Origin: Deltaproteobacteria bacterium
GTDB taxonomy: Bacteria > Myxococcota_A > UBA9042
Length of the DNA stretch: 64,000 nt
Reading direction: 5' to 3'
NCBI GenBank assembly: GCA_020632665.1
Contig: JACKFC010000008.1
Location: 1-64,000 of the forward strand
Position 1 is the first letter of the stretch, and the number at the start of each line of letters is the position of its first letter. A program made the translations under genes and the position numbers. Positions 28,781 to 40,100 of the stretch are shown one piece after another. Under the pieces are notes generated by a model. The model was not told the DNA's origin and did not search any database. It saw nothing but the letters and a program-made list of their open reading frames with translations.

Positions 28781-28840
28781 TTGACGGGGGACTTGACGGA
28801 GGTCTTGACAGGGGGCTTGACAAGGGGGTTGACAAACCAC
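28781..28840 (+). repeat. Five 12-bp direct repeats beginning TTGAC
   Basis: TTGAC starts at 28781, 28793, 28805, 28817 and 28829, an exact 12-base period. Copies share TTGAC followed by a purine/G-rich half (TTGACGGGGGAC, TTGACGGAGGTC, TTGACAGGGGGC, TTGACAAGGGGG, TTGACAAACCAC). The array lies between nosZ and dnaG. It could be a row of regulator sites or simple tandem duplication; several copies resemble -35 elements. Confidence 0.8.
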
Positions 28841-28891
28841 CGGTCTGAGCCGGAACTCCCGATCGACCGGGCGAAAACGCGTGCCAGATCC

Positions 28892-28919
28892 TTGACACGC
28901 TCTGATCGCGGCCTATACC
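28892..28919 (+). promoter_or_regulatory. Sigma-70-type promoter for dnaG-rpoD
   Basis: A consensus -35 TTGACA (28892-28897) and a -10 TATACC (28914-28919) are separated by 16 bases. The predicted start site is near 28926, about 100 bases before the dnaG ATG. This is one of the best-matching housekeeping promoters visible in the window. Confidence 0.6.
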
Positions 28920-29024
28920 GTGCGCGGCCCTTCAGCGCCCGTGCGCGGCGGACGTGTGAGGCTGAGAGTCGAGTTCCCGAGAGGTCAGGTCGCGCTGCCG
29001 CCCGGGTTGGGGTTCCGAGAGAGC

Positions 29025-30926
29025 ATGGCTGGGCGCATCCCTGAGCGCATCATCCGCGAGGTCGTGGAGCGCAGCGATATGGTCGCTGTGGTCGGCGACG
29101 TCGTGAAACTCAGCCGCAGCGGCAGCTCGCTCCGCGGATTGTGCCCCTTTCACGGTGAGAAGACCGCCTCGTTCTACGTCAACCCACGCGAGAAGCTCTA
29201 CTTCTGCCACGGCTGCGGCGCGGGCGGCGACGTCGTCGCGTTCGTCCGCGAGATCCGCGGCCTCTCCTTCGGCGAGGCGGTGGAGTGGCTCGGCGAGCGC
29301 TGCGGTGTGCGGGTCGAGCGCGAAGACCTCGACCCCGCCGAGGCGCAGCGGCGGGCGCAAGAGCGCAGCGAGCGCGGCCGGCTGCTCGAGCTCAACGCCG
29401 CGGCGCAGGCCTTCTTCGCGCGCTCGTTGCACCGCCCCGAGGGCGCGCAGGCGCTGGCCTACGCCCGCAAGCGCGGGCTGACCGAAGAGACGATCGAGCG
29501 CTTCGGCGTCGGCGCGGCGCCCGAGAGCTGGGACGCGCTGTGCAGCGATCTGCTCGGCCGAGGCTTCGCCGCCGACGAGCTGGTCCAGGTCGGGCTCGGG
29601 ATGCCGAAGCGCTCGGGCAACGGGCTGATCGACCGCTTCCGCGACCGGCTGATGTATCCGGTGCACGCCTCGACCGGCGATCTGGTCGCCTTCGGCGGCC
29701 GCGACCTCTCGGACCGCAAGGACGTCGCCAAATACATGAACTCGCCGGAGAGCGAGCTGCGCGACCTGGGCGACGTGCAGAACTCGCGGCTCTGGAAGTT
29801 CTTCAAGAAGTCGCACGTCGTCTTCGGCCTCTGGCTGGCGCGCGGCGGCATCCGGCGCGAGGGGGCGGCGCTGCTGGTCGAGGGCAACCTCGACGTGATG
29901 ACGCTGCACCAGGCGGGCTTGGACAACGCGGTCGCGCCGATGGGCACGGCGTTGACGGCCGAGCAGCTCGCCGAGCTGCGGCGCTTCACCGAGCGGATCG
30001 TGATCTGCTTCGACGGCGACAAGGCCGGCCGTGCGGCGACGCTGAAGTCGATCCCGCTGGCGCTGGCCGGCGGCTTGGACGGCAAGGTGGTGAACCTGCC
30101 GGCCGGCGAAGACCCCGACAGCTACGTCCGCCGGCAGGGCGAGGCGGCGCTGCGCGCGCTGATCGACGAGGCCGACGACCTGGTCACGGCCTATATCGAT
30201 GGGCTGATGGGCCAATCCGACGGCACGATCACCGGCCGCCTCGACGTCGCGCGCGAGGCGTTGGCGGTGATCGCGGCGATCCCGGAGCCGGTCTCGCGCG
30301 AGATGGCGCGGGATACGTTGGCGACGTTGATCGGCGACGGCGACGTCGAGGCGGGCCGCCGCGTGCTCGGCCAGCTGCATCGGCGGGTCAAGCCGCTGCA
30401 GAGCACGGTGACGGGCGCGCCGAAGCGGACGCTGCCGCCGGAACCGCCGATCCCGTCGCTCGAGCATGCGCTCGCCGAAGCGGCGATGTGGAATCCCGAG
30501 TTGTTGATCGAGTACCGCCGGGTCGGCGCGCTCGATTTCGTCCGACACCCCGGCCTGAAGCATGCGTTGACCGTGCTCGCCGAGCGCTGCGAAGAAGCCG
30601 GCGCGGCGAGCCGAACGACGGCGCAGGCGTGGGTGGCGGCCAGGCCAGACGGCTTGGTGCGCCGAACGCTCATGAAAGCCCTGGTCGAGCCACCACGGCT
30701 GGAGGGCGAAGCATTGAGCGCGCACGTCGACGCGATCCTCGACAGCCTCGAGATCGCGGCGCTGGAGCGCTACCGGAGCGAGCTGATGGCCAGCTTGCAC
30801 CGGCAACCCGATCCCGACGTCCTGCATCGCGCCCACGAAATCCAGGCGCGGATTCAGACGTTGAAGCAGAAGCGACGCGGCCCCGCCGCGTCCGTGACGG
30901 CGGCCGAAAAGGCCGCACAGCCATAG
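29025..30926 (+). CDS. dnaG: DNA primase
   Basis: DnaG makes RNA primers for DNA replication. The 633-residue protein has the CHC2 zinc-binding domain (CPFH ... CHGC, residues ~41-64), then the catalytic core with a TOPRIM domain including LVEGNLDVMTLHQAG (Glu and Asp metal ligands) and FDGDKAGRAA, and a helical C-terminal domain for helicase contact. The start at 29025 was chosen because residues begin MAGRIPERIIREVVERSD, the family N-terminus; the frame is open further upstream but through promoter DNA. rpoD follows after 10 bases, the classic macromolecular-synthesis arrangement. Confidence 0.96.
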   Translation: MAGRIPERIIREVVERSDMVAVVGDVVKLSRSGSSLRGLCPFHGEKTASFYVNPREKLYFCHGCGAGGDVVAFVREIRGLSFGEAVEWLGERCGVRVEREDLDPAEAQRRAQERSERGRLLELNAAAQAFFARSLHRPEGAQALAYARKRGLTEETIERFGVGAAPESWDALCSDLLGRGFAADELVQVGLGMPKRSGNGLIDRFRDRLMYPVHASTGDLVAFGGRDLSDRKDVAKYMNSPESELRDLGDVQNSRLWKFFKKSHVVFGLWLARGGIRREGAALLVEGNLDVMTLHQAGLDNAVAPMGTALTAEQLAELRRFTERIVICFDGDKAGRAATLKSIPLALAGGLDGKVVNLPAGEDPDSYVRRQGEAALRALIDEADDLVTAYIDGLMGQSDGTITGRLDVAREALAVIAAIPEPVSREMARDTLATLIGDGDVEAGRRVLGQLHRRVKPLQSTVTGAPKRTLPPEPPIPSLEHALAEAAMWNPELLIEYRRVGALDFVRHPGLKHALTVLAERCEEAGAASRTTAQAWVAARPDGLVRRTLMKALVEPPRLEGEALSAHVDAILDSLEIAALERYRSELMASLHRQPDPDVLHRAHEIQARIQTLKQKRRGPAASVTAAEKAAQP

Positions 30927-30936
30927 GAAAAGCCCG

Positions 30937-33665
<2,729 letters not shown>

Positions 33666-33669
<4 letters not shown>

Positions 33670-34787
33670 GCCCCGCCGTCGTCCTTGCGCACCAGGCCGC
33701 GGATGCGGCCGGTGATCTCGTGCGCGCCGCTCTCGATCGTGGTCCGGATGCGCCGGGCGAGCTGCGCTTCGAACGGCTCGGGTTCGCGCATCCGCCACAC
33801 GGTCTTGCCGCGGTCGAGGTCGAAGCTGTAGCTGATCCGCATCGACATCGGCTCGAGCTCCATGGCGCCGTCGGCATCGACGGGCAGCCCCAATTCCGAA
33901 GCGATCGGTAGGCTCGCCATCGGCCGCAGCACCAGGCGCCAGCGGCCGAGCAGGTAGTGCAGCGCCTCGAATTCGAGGTTGGTGGCGCGGCACTCGGTCA
34001 CCGCCAGGTGGCAGGCCTCATGGCTCGAGCCGACGGCGCGGAACTGCTTGGTCAGCAGCATCGGCACCTCCAGGTTGGCGAAGTGCGCCAGCATATCGGC
34101 CACTGGCGCGAGCCCGCCGGTCTGCTCGGCGAGCGCGACCTGCAGGTCGGTGATCTGTTCGCCGAGCTGGACCAGCGGCCCCGACGTCGGCGGGTCGATG
34201 CGCTCGATCCGCATCGTCTCGTGGCGACGCGCCATGCTGTCTTTGCCGAAGTGGTCGAACGAGAGCGTGTCCAGCACGAAGCTCGCGCCGCCGACGCTGC
34301 CGTCCCGGGCTGCGGTGCAGGCGGCTTTGGTGACCTCGTCGTGGTGGCCGTGCTCGCCGACGGTCGGCATCCGGATCCAGGAATGCGCCTTGCGGAAGCC
34401 GTAGAGCTCGCGGCCCGTCGCGACGGCGAGGCTGCTGTCGGGCCAAATCCACGGCAACGAGAGTCCTGCGATCGGCTGGTGCGGCGGCCGCTGGGCGATC
34501 GGCAACCAGATGCTGGCCTCGAGCTCGGTGGTGTAGCCGATCTGCTCCGCCGAGACGTCGAGTGACTGCAGCCGCTCGACCTCCTGGAACGAGATCATCA
34601 CGAAGCCGCCGAGCGCCTTGAAGTGCAGCTCGCCTTGCGACGGCGCGTTGAACCAATGGTCGACCCAGCGTTGCAGCCGCTCGGGATCGGCCTTGGCGAA
34701 GAAGGCGTAGAGGTGAACCCCGCCGCAGCGGATCGGCGGCGGAAAGACCTGCAGGTCGGAATGCGGGACATAGGCTCCGGTGATCAT
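33666..34787 (-). CDS. Acetoacetate decarboxylase superfamily protein
   Basis: This 373-residue soluble protein has the ADC-superfamily core: a strand pair near the N-terminus (GGVHLYAFFAKADPERLQRWVD), TELEASIWLPIA, and GRELYGFRKAHSWIRMP, which corresponds to the GRExxGFPKK segment that carries the Schiff-base Lys of acetoacetate decarboxylase. A C-terminal segment of about 120 residues has no clear match. Known members decarboxylate or hydrate small keto acids, and many homologues have other, unknown activities. GGAGG is about 5 bases upstream of the ATG. It converges with rpoD with a 4-base overlap. Confidence 0.65.
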
Positions 34788-34940
34788 TGGGCCTCCAAGG
34801 TCGGACGTGGCGGTGCAGATCGTGCCGCATCGCCGCGCTCCAGACCAGTCTGCGCAGGCGTGACGCGGGGCTCGTGCCGTGCCACCCTGCCGCCCCGTCG
34901 CGGCCCTGCGCCTGCACCCGCCGCGACGGGAGCCGTCGCC

Positions 34941-37109
34941 ATGCCCACGCCCACGACCCGCAGCACCGCGAACAGCACGCCGTCACTGGCGCCGATCTTG
35001 CGCCCCCGATCGGTCGCCTTCCTCGGCGCCTCGAACCGCCCCGGCACCATCGGTAGCGAGCTGCTGCGCAACCTGCTGCGGGCCGAGTTCAAGGGCCCGA
35101 TCTACCCGGTCCACCCGAAGGAGCGCGCCGTGCTCGGCGTTCGCGCCTATCCAGACGTCGCGGCCATCGGCGAGCCGGTCGATCTGGCGATCCTCGCCGT
35201 CCCAGCCGCCCAGGTCGTCCCCGCCGCGCGGGCCTGCGCCGCGGCCGGCGTCGGTGGCCTGGTCGTCATCACTGCCGGCTTCGGCGAGACCGGGGCCGAG
35301 GGCGCAGCGCGGCAGCGGGAGCTCGTCGCGATCTGCGCCACCGCCGGGATGCGCCTGGTCGGGCCCAACTGCCTCGGCGTGGTCAACACCGACCCGAAAG
35401 TCCGCCTGGACGCCACCTTCGCCCCCACCTTCCCCGGCCCCGGCAGCGTGGCGATGGCGAGCCAATCCGGCGCCCTCGGCGTCGCCATGCTCGACGCGGC
35501 GGACGCGCTCGGCATCGGCATCAGCGAGTTCGTCAGCATCGGCAACAAGGCCGACGTCGCCGCCGACGACCTGCTCGAGTGGTGGGCGGCGGACGCGCGC
35601 ACCCGCGTGGTGCTGCTCTACCTCGAGAGCTTCGGCGACCCGCTGCGTTTCGCCCAGATCGCCCGCGAGCTCTCGCGCAGCAAGCCGATCGTCGCGGTGA
35701 AGAGCGGCCGCTCCGAGCGTGGCGGCCTCGCCGCGAGCAGCCACACCGGCTCGTTGGCCACCGGCGACCTCGCGGTCGGCGCCTTGGTCGAGCAATGCGG
35801 ACTGCTCCGGGTCGACACTGTCGAGGAGCTCTTCGACATGGCCGCCTTCCTCGCCCACCAGCCGGTGCCGCGCGGCCGGCGCGTCGCGATCCTGACCAAC
35901 TCCGGTGGCCCCGGCATCCTCGCCACCGACGCCTGCGAGGCGCTGGGCCTCGACGTCCCCGAGCTCTCGACCGCCCTCGCCACGACCCTCGCCGGCGAGC
36001 TGCCCGCGGCGGCCAGCGTGCACAACCCGGTCGACATGATCGCCTCGGCGACGGCGGCGCAATACGAGGCCTGCGCCCGCGCCCTGCTGGCGAGCGACGA
36101 AGTCGACGCCCTGCTGGCGATCTTCGTTCCGCCGATCGTCACCGACCCGACCGACGTCGCCCGCGCCATCGCCCGCGCTGCACGCGGCCACGGCAAGCCC
36201 ATCGTCGCTTGCTTCATGGGCCTGCGCGGCGTCGCCGAGGCCACCGATGCGCTCGAGGCCGCGCACATCCCGAGCTACGCCTTCCCCGAGGCCGCTGTGC
36301 GCGTGCTGGCCCGCGCGGCCGACCACGGCGCCTGGCTGGCCCGGCCCGAGGGTCACCACGTCGTGCCGCAGGGCTGCGACGTCGAGGCGGCGGTCGCCGT
36401 CGTGCGTGCCGCCATCGGCGCGGGCGGCGACGCCACGGACGCGAACGGACGGGTCGAGCTGGAGGGCGAGGCCCTCGCGGCGCTCTTGGACGCGCTGGGC
36501 GTGCCGCGTGCCGCTTCGCGCCAAGCCTGCGGCGCCGGCGAGGCGGCCGAACAGGCGCGGGCGATCGGCTTTCCGGTGGTGCTCAAGCTGGTCGCCGAGG
36601 GCGTCTCGCACAAAAGCGATCTCGGCGGGGTGAAGGTCGACCTGCGCAACGAGTCGGAGGTCTTCGCGGCGTGGGACGCGCTGGCCGAGGCTGCCGAGCG
36701 CCACGGCGTGCGGATGGTGGGGGCGCAGGTCCAGGCGATGGTCAAGGGCGGGGTGGAGACGATCGTCGGCGTCTCCCGCGACCCGTCCGGCCTGCCGCTG
36801 CTGATGTTCGGCTTGGGCGGGGTGCACGTCGAGTTGATGCGCGACGTGGCGTTCCGCATCGCGCCGCTGCGCGACGTCGACGCTGCGGCGTTGGTCCGCG
36901 CGCCGCGTGGCTTCCCACTGCTCGACGGCTACCGCGGCGCGGCGAAGGTGGACTTGGCTGCGATCGAGGACGTGCTGCTGCGCGTCTCGGCGTTGGCGGC
37001 GGCGTGTCCGGAGCTGTTGGAGCTGGACCTGAACCCGCTGATCGCCCGCCCGGACGGCGCGGTCGTGGTCGACGTCCGGGCGAGCGCGCAGGCCTATTTG
37101 CAGCCGTAA
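34941..37109 (+). CDS. ADP-forming acyl-CoA synthetase (acetate-CoA ligase family), single chain
   Basis: The 722-residue protein joins the alpha part (CoA-binding GASNRPGTIGSELLRNL; Succinyl-CoA-like ligase with QSGALGVAMLDA and the phosphorylated His in SSHTGSLAT) to the beta part, an ATP-grasp domain (FPVVLKLVAEGVSHKSDLGGVKVDL ... LELDLNPLI). Such enzymes interconvert acyl-CoA, ADP and phosphate with acid, ATP and CoA. It lacks the GNAT acetyltransferase domain that many bacterial homologues (Pat type, near 890 residues) carry. The start at 34941 is the first ATG after a stop-free but proline/arginine-rich leader. The 3' end overlaps the convergent lipoprotein gene by 16 bases. Confidence 0.88.
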   Translation: MPTPTTRSTANSTPSLAPILRPRSVAFLGASNRPGTIGSELLRNLLRAEFKGPIYPVHPKERAVLGVRAYPDVAAIGEPVDLAILAVPAAQVVPAARACAAAGVGGLVVITAGFGETGAEGAARQRELVAICATAGMRLVGPNCLGVVNTDPKVRLDATFAPTFPGPGSVAMASQSGALGVAMLDAADALGIGISEFVSIGNKADVAADDLLEWWAADARTRVVLLYLESFGDPLRFAQIARELSRSKPIVAVKSGRSERGGLAASSHTGSLATGDLAVGALVEQCGLLRVDTVEELFDMAAFLAHQPVPRGRRVAILTNSGGPGILATDACEALGLDVPELSTALATTLAGELPAAASVHNPVDMIASATAAQYEACARALLASDEVDALLAIFVPPIVTDPTDVARAIARAARGHGKPIVACFMGLRGVAEATDALEAAHIPSYAFPEAAVRVLARAADHGAWLARPEGHHVVPQGCDVEAAVAVVRAAIGAGGDATDANGRVELEGEALAALLDALGVPRAASRQACGAGEAAEQARAIGFPVVLKLVAEGVSHKSDLGGVKVDLRNESEVFAAWDALAEAAERHGVRMVGAQVQAMVKGGVETIVGVSRDPSGLPLLMFGLGGVHVELMRDVAFRIAPLRDVDAAALVRAPRGFPLLDGYRGAAKVDLAAIEDVLLRVSALAAACPELLELDLNPLIARPDGAVVVDVRASAQAYLQP

Positions 37110-40100
37110 TCGAGGGTCATGTAGTCGGTCGCGTCGAGCGTGTCGCAGGTCGACTTGCAGACGATGACCTTCTTCGGCGCGTTGTTGTCGTCGTAGTACC
37201 AACCCTTGGGCTGGCTGGCGCAGCCGGCCTCGCCGCTGATCTTGACCAGCTTGGTGGTGGACTCCGGCGGTCCCTTGAGGGTGACGCTGAGCTCGAAGGT
37301 GCTCGGCGTGAAGGTCGCGCCGATCGGCACTTCGAGCGGGTAGTCGCAAGTCGTGAAGGTCGACTTGATGATGGTCTTGCTCAAGCCGGCGAAGATCGGC
37401 GTCCAATCCTCTTCACAGACCGGGAACTTCGCGCCACCGGTCTCAGCGGTCAACGAGAGGTATTGCTTACCGGGGTTCTTGCCGGTGCTGCAGTTCTTGG
37501 ACTCGTTGCTGGTCTGGAAGCTGACGATGCTGTGCATGATGAAGCCGAATTTGGCCGTATCGTTGGCCTTGAATTTGCTCTTCTTGGCGATCTCGGTTTT
37601 GAAGGTCGAGGCCGACATGAGGTAGCTCTCGTCGTCGGTCACCACGATGATGTGCTTGATCGCGTCGGTGCGCAGGAAGTCGTCGTAGTCGCCGTAGTGA
37701 TCCATCGTCTCCTTGAGCGCATGGTAGCTGCCGACGTACTCCTTGACCCACTTGACGCGCGCGTCGCCGCCGCAGCCCTTGTCGCAGATGCCGTTGCCGG
37801 AGCCGAGCACGACCAGGCGCCAGTCGAGGCCGGCGTCTTCGAGCTTCTGGCGGAAGGCGACGAGGTTGTCGTCGACGAACTTGGTCTCCTTGTCCATCGA
37901 GCCGGAGGTGTCGATCACCCACAGCACATCGACCTTGCTACCGCTGCTGCTCTCGGTCTGGGCGACCGGGATCTTCTGGGTGTAGGGGGTGATGGTGGTC
38001 GGCTTGCAGGAGCCGCCCGAGCAGACGTCACCGCTGCTGCAGGTGAGCCCGTCGTCGCAGGGCGCGGTGTTGTTGGTGAAGACGCAACCCTTGGCGGCAT
38101 CGCAGCTGTCGTCGGTGCAGATATTGCCGTCGTTGCAGGTGATGGCCCCGCCCGAGCTGCACTTGCCGCCGCTACAGGTATCGCCGCTGGTGCAGACGCT
38201 ACCGTCGCTGCATGCCCCGCTGTTCAGCGCGGTGTGGGCGCAGCCGTTGCTCGCGCTGCAGCTATCGGCGGTGCAGGCGTTGCCGTCGTCGCAGTTGAGC
38301 ATGCCGGTGGTGGCGCAGACGCCACCCTTGCAGCCGTCGCCGGTGGTGCACTTGCTGCCGTCGCTGCAGGCGGCGGTGTTGTTCACGTTGGCGCAGCCCT
38401 TGCCCGCGTCGCAGCTATCGGTCGTGCAGGGGTTGCCGTCACCGCAGGCGAGCGCCGGTCCGGCGACGCAGGCCCCGCCCTTGCACACGTCGGTGGTCGT
38501 GCAGACGCTGCCGTCGCTGCACGGTGCCGTATTGTCGGTGCTCTTGCAGCCGGCGATGGGATCGCAGGCGTCGGTGGTGCAGGCGTTGCCGTCGTCGCAG
38601 GTCGGGACCTTGCCGGGCACGCAGCTGCCGCCGCTGCAGGCATCGCCCGTGGTGCAGACGTTGTTGTCGCTGCACGGCGCGGTGTTGTTGCTGAAGACGC
38701 AGCCCTTGCCCTTGTCGCAGCTGTCGGTCGTGCAGGGGTTGCCGTCGTTGCAGGCGGTCGTGCCGGCCGATTTGCAGGCGCCGCTGGTGCAGACATCGCC
38801 CGTGGTGCAGGCGTCGCCGTCGCTGCAGGCGTTGCTGTTGTTGGTCACGACGCAGCCCTTGCTCGGATCGCAGCTCTCGCTGGTGCAGGGGTTGTCGTCG
38901 CCGCAGGCTTTGGCCGCGCCGGGAGCGCAGGCGCCCTTGCTGCACGCGTCGCCCTCGGTGCAGGCGTTGTTGTCGCTACACGGCGCGGTGTTGTTGGCGA
39001 AGACGCAGCCCTTCTGCTTGTCGCAGCTGTCGTCGGTGCAGGGGTTGCCGTCGGCGCAGGTCAGCTTCGCCGCCGAGGTGCAGGCGCCGCCGCTGCAGAC
39101 GTCACCGATCGTGCAAGCGTCGCCGTCGCTGCAGCCGTTGTTGTTGTTCTGCACGACGCAGCCCTTGGTGGGATCGCAGCTTTCGGTGGTGCAGGGGTTG
39201 TCGTCGCCGCAGGCCTTGGCGGCGCCGGGGACGCAGGCGCCGGCCTTGCAGGCATCGCCTTCGGTGCAGGCGTTGTTGTCGCTGCACGGCGCGGTATTGT
39301 CGGTGAAGACGCAGCCCTTGTCCTTGTTGCAGCTATCGGTCGTGCACGGGTTGCCGTCGTTGCAGGCGAGCGCCGCGCCGGGGACGCACGCGCCGCCCTT
39401 GCAAGCGTCGCCGCTGGTGCAGGCGCTGCCGTCGCTGCAAGCCTCGGTATTGTTCGCGATCACGCAGCCCTTGCCGCTGTCGCAGGTCTCGGTGGTGCAG
39501 GGGTTGCCGTCGTCGCAGCCCTTGCCCTTGCCGGGCTTGCAGCTGCCGCCGGAGCAGACGTCGCCTTCGGTGCAGGCGTTGTTGTCGCTGCAAGCGGCGC
39601 TGTTGTTGCTGAAGACGCAGCCCTTGTCCTTGTTGCAGCTGTCGTCGGTGCAGGGGTTGCCGTCGCTGCAGGCGAGCGCGCCGCTGCCCTTGCAGGCGCC
39701 GCCGCTGCAGACGTCGCCGGTGGTGCAGACGTCGCCGTCGCTGCAGCCGTTGCTGTTGTTGCTGAAGACGCAGCCCTTGCTCGGATCGCAGAGGTCGGTG
39801 GTGCAGGGGTTGCCGTCATCGCAGGTCTTGGCGGCGCCCGGCGCACACCAGCCGGACTTGCAACCGTCGCCCTCGGTGCAGGCGTTGTTGTCGCTGCAAT
39901 CGGCCTTGTTCGGGGTGAAGGCGCACCCCTTGTCCTTGTCGCAGCTGTCGTCGGTGCAGGGGTTGCCGTCGCTGCAGGCGAGCGTACCGCTGCCCTTGCA
40001 GGAGCCGCCGGAGCAGACGTCGCCGATCGTGCAGACGTCGCCGTCGCTGCAGCCGTTGCTGTTGTTGGCGAAGACGCAGCCCTTGCCCGGGTCACAGGCG

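Larger units (their letters stand above)
28580..29024. other. Divergent intergenic region between nosZ and dnaG
   Basis: This 445-base gap separates the nos operon (leftward) from dnaG-rpoD (rightward). From left to right it contains the nosZ leader, an AT-rich stretch around 28706-28717, a 7-bp-arm palindrome at 28721-28736, five 12-bp TTGAC direct repeats at 28781-28840, and a sigma-70-type promoter at 28892-28919. Short open frames run through it, but they are repetitive or lack a plausible start, so no gene is called. Confidence 0.6.

Noticed and set aside
28646..28840. A small minus-strand frame through the TTGAC repeats.
   Set aside because: It only translates the 12-bp repeat and has no ribosome-binding site or family resemblance.
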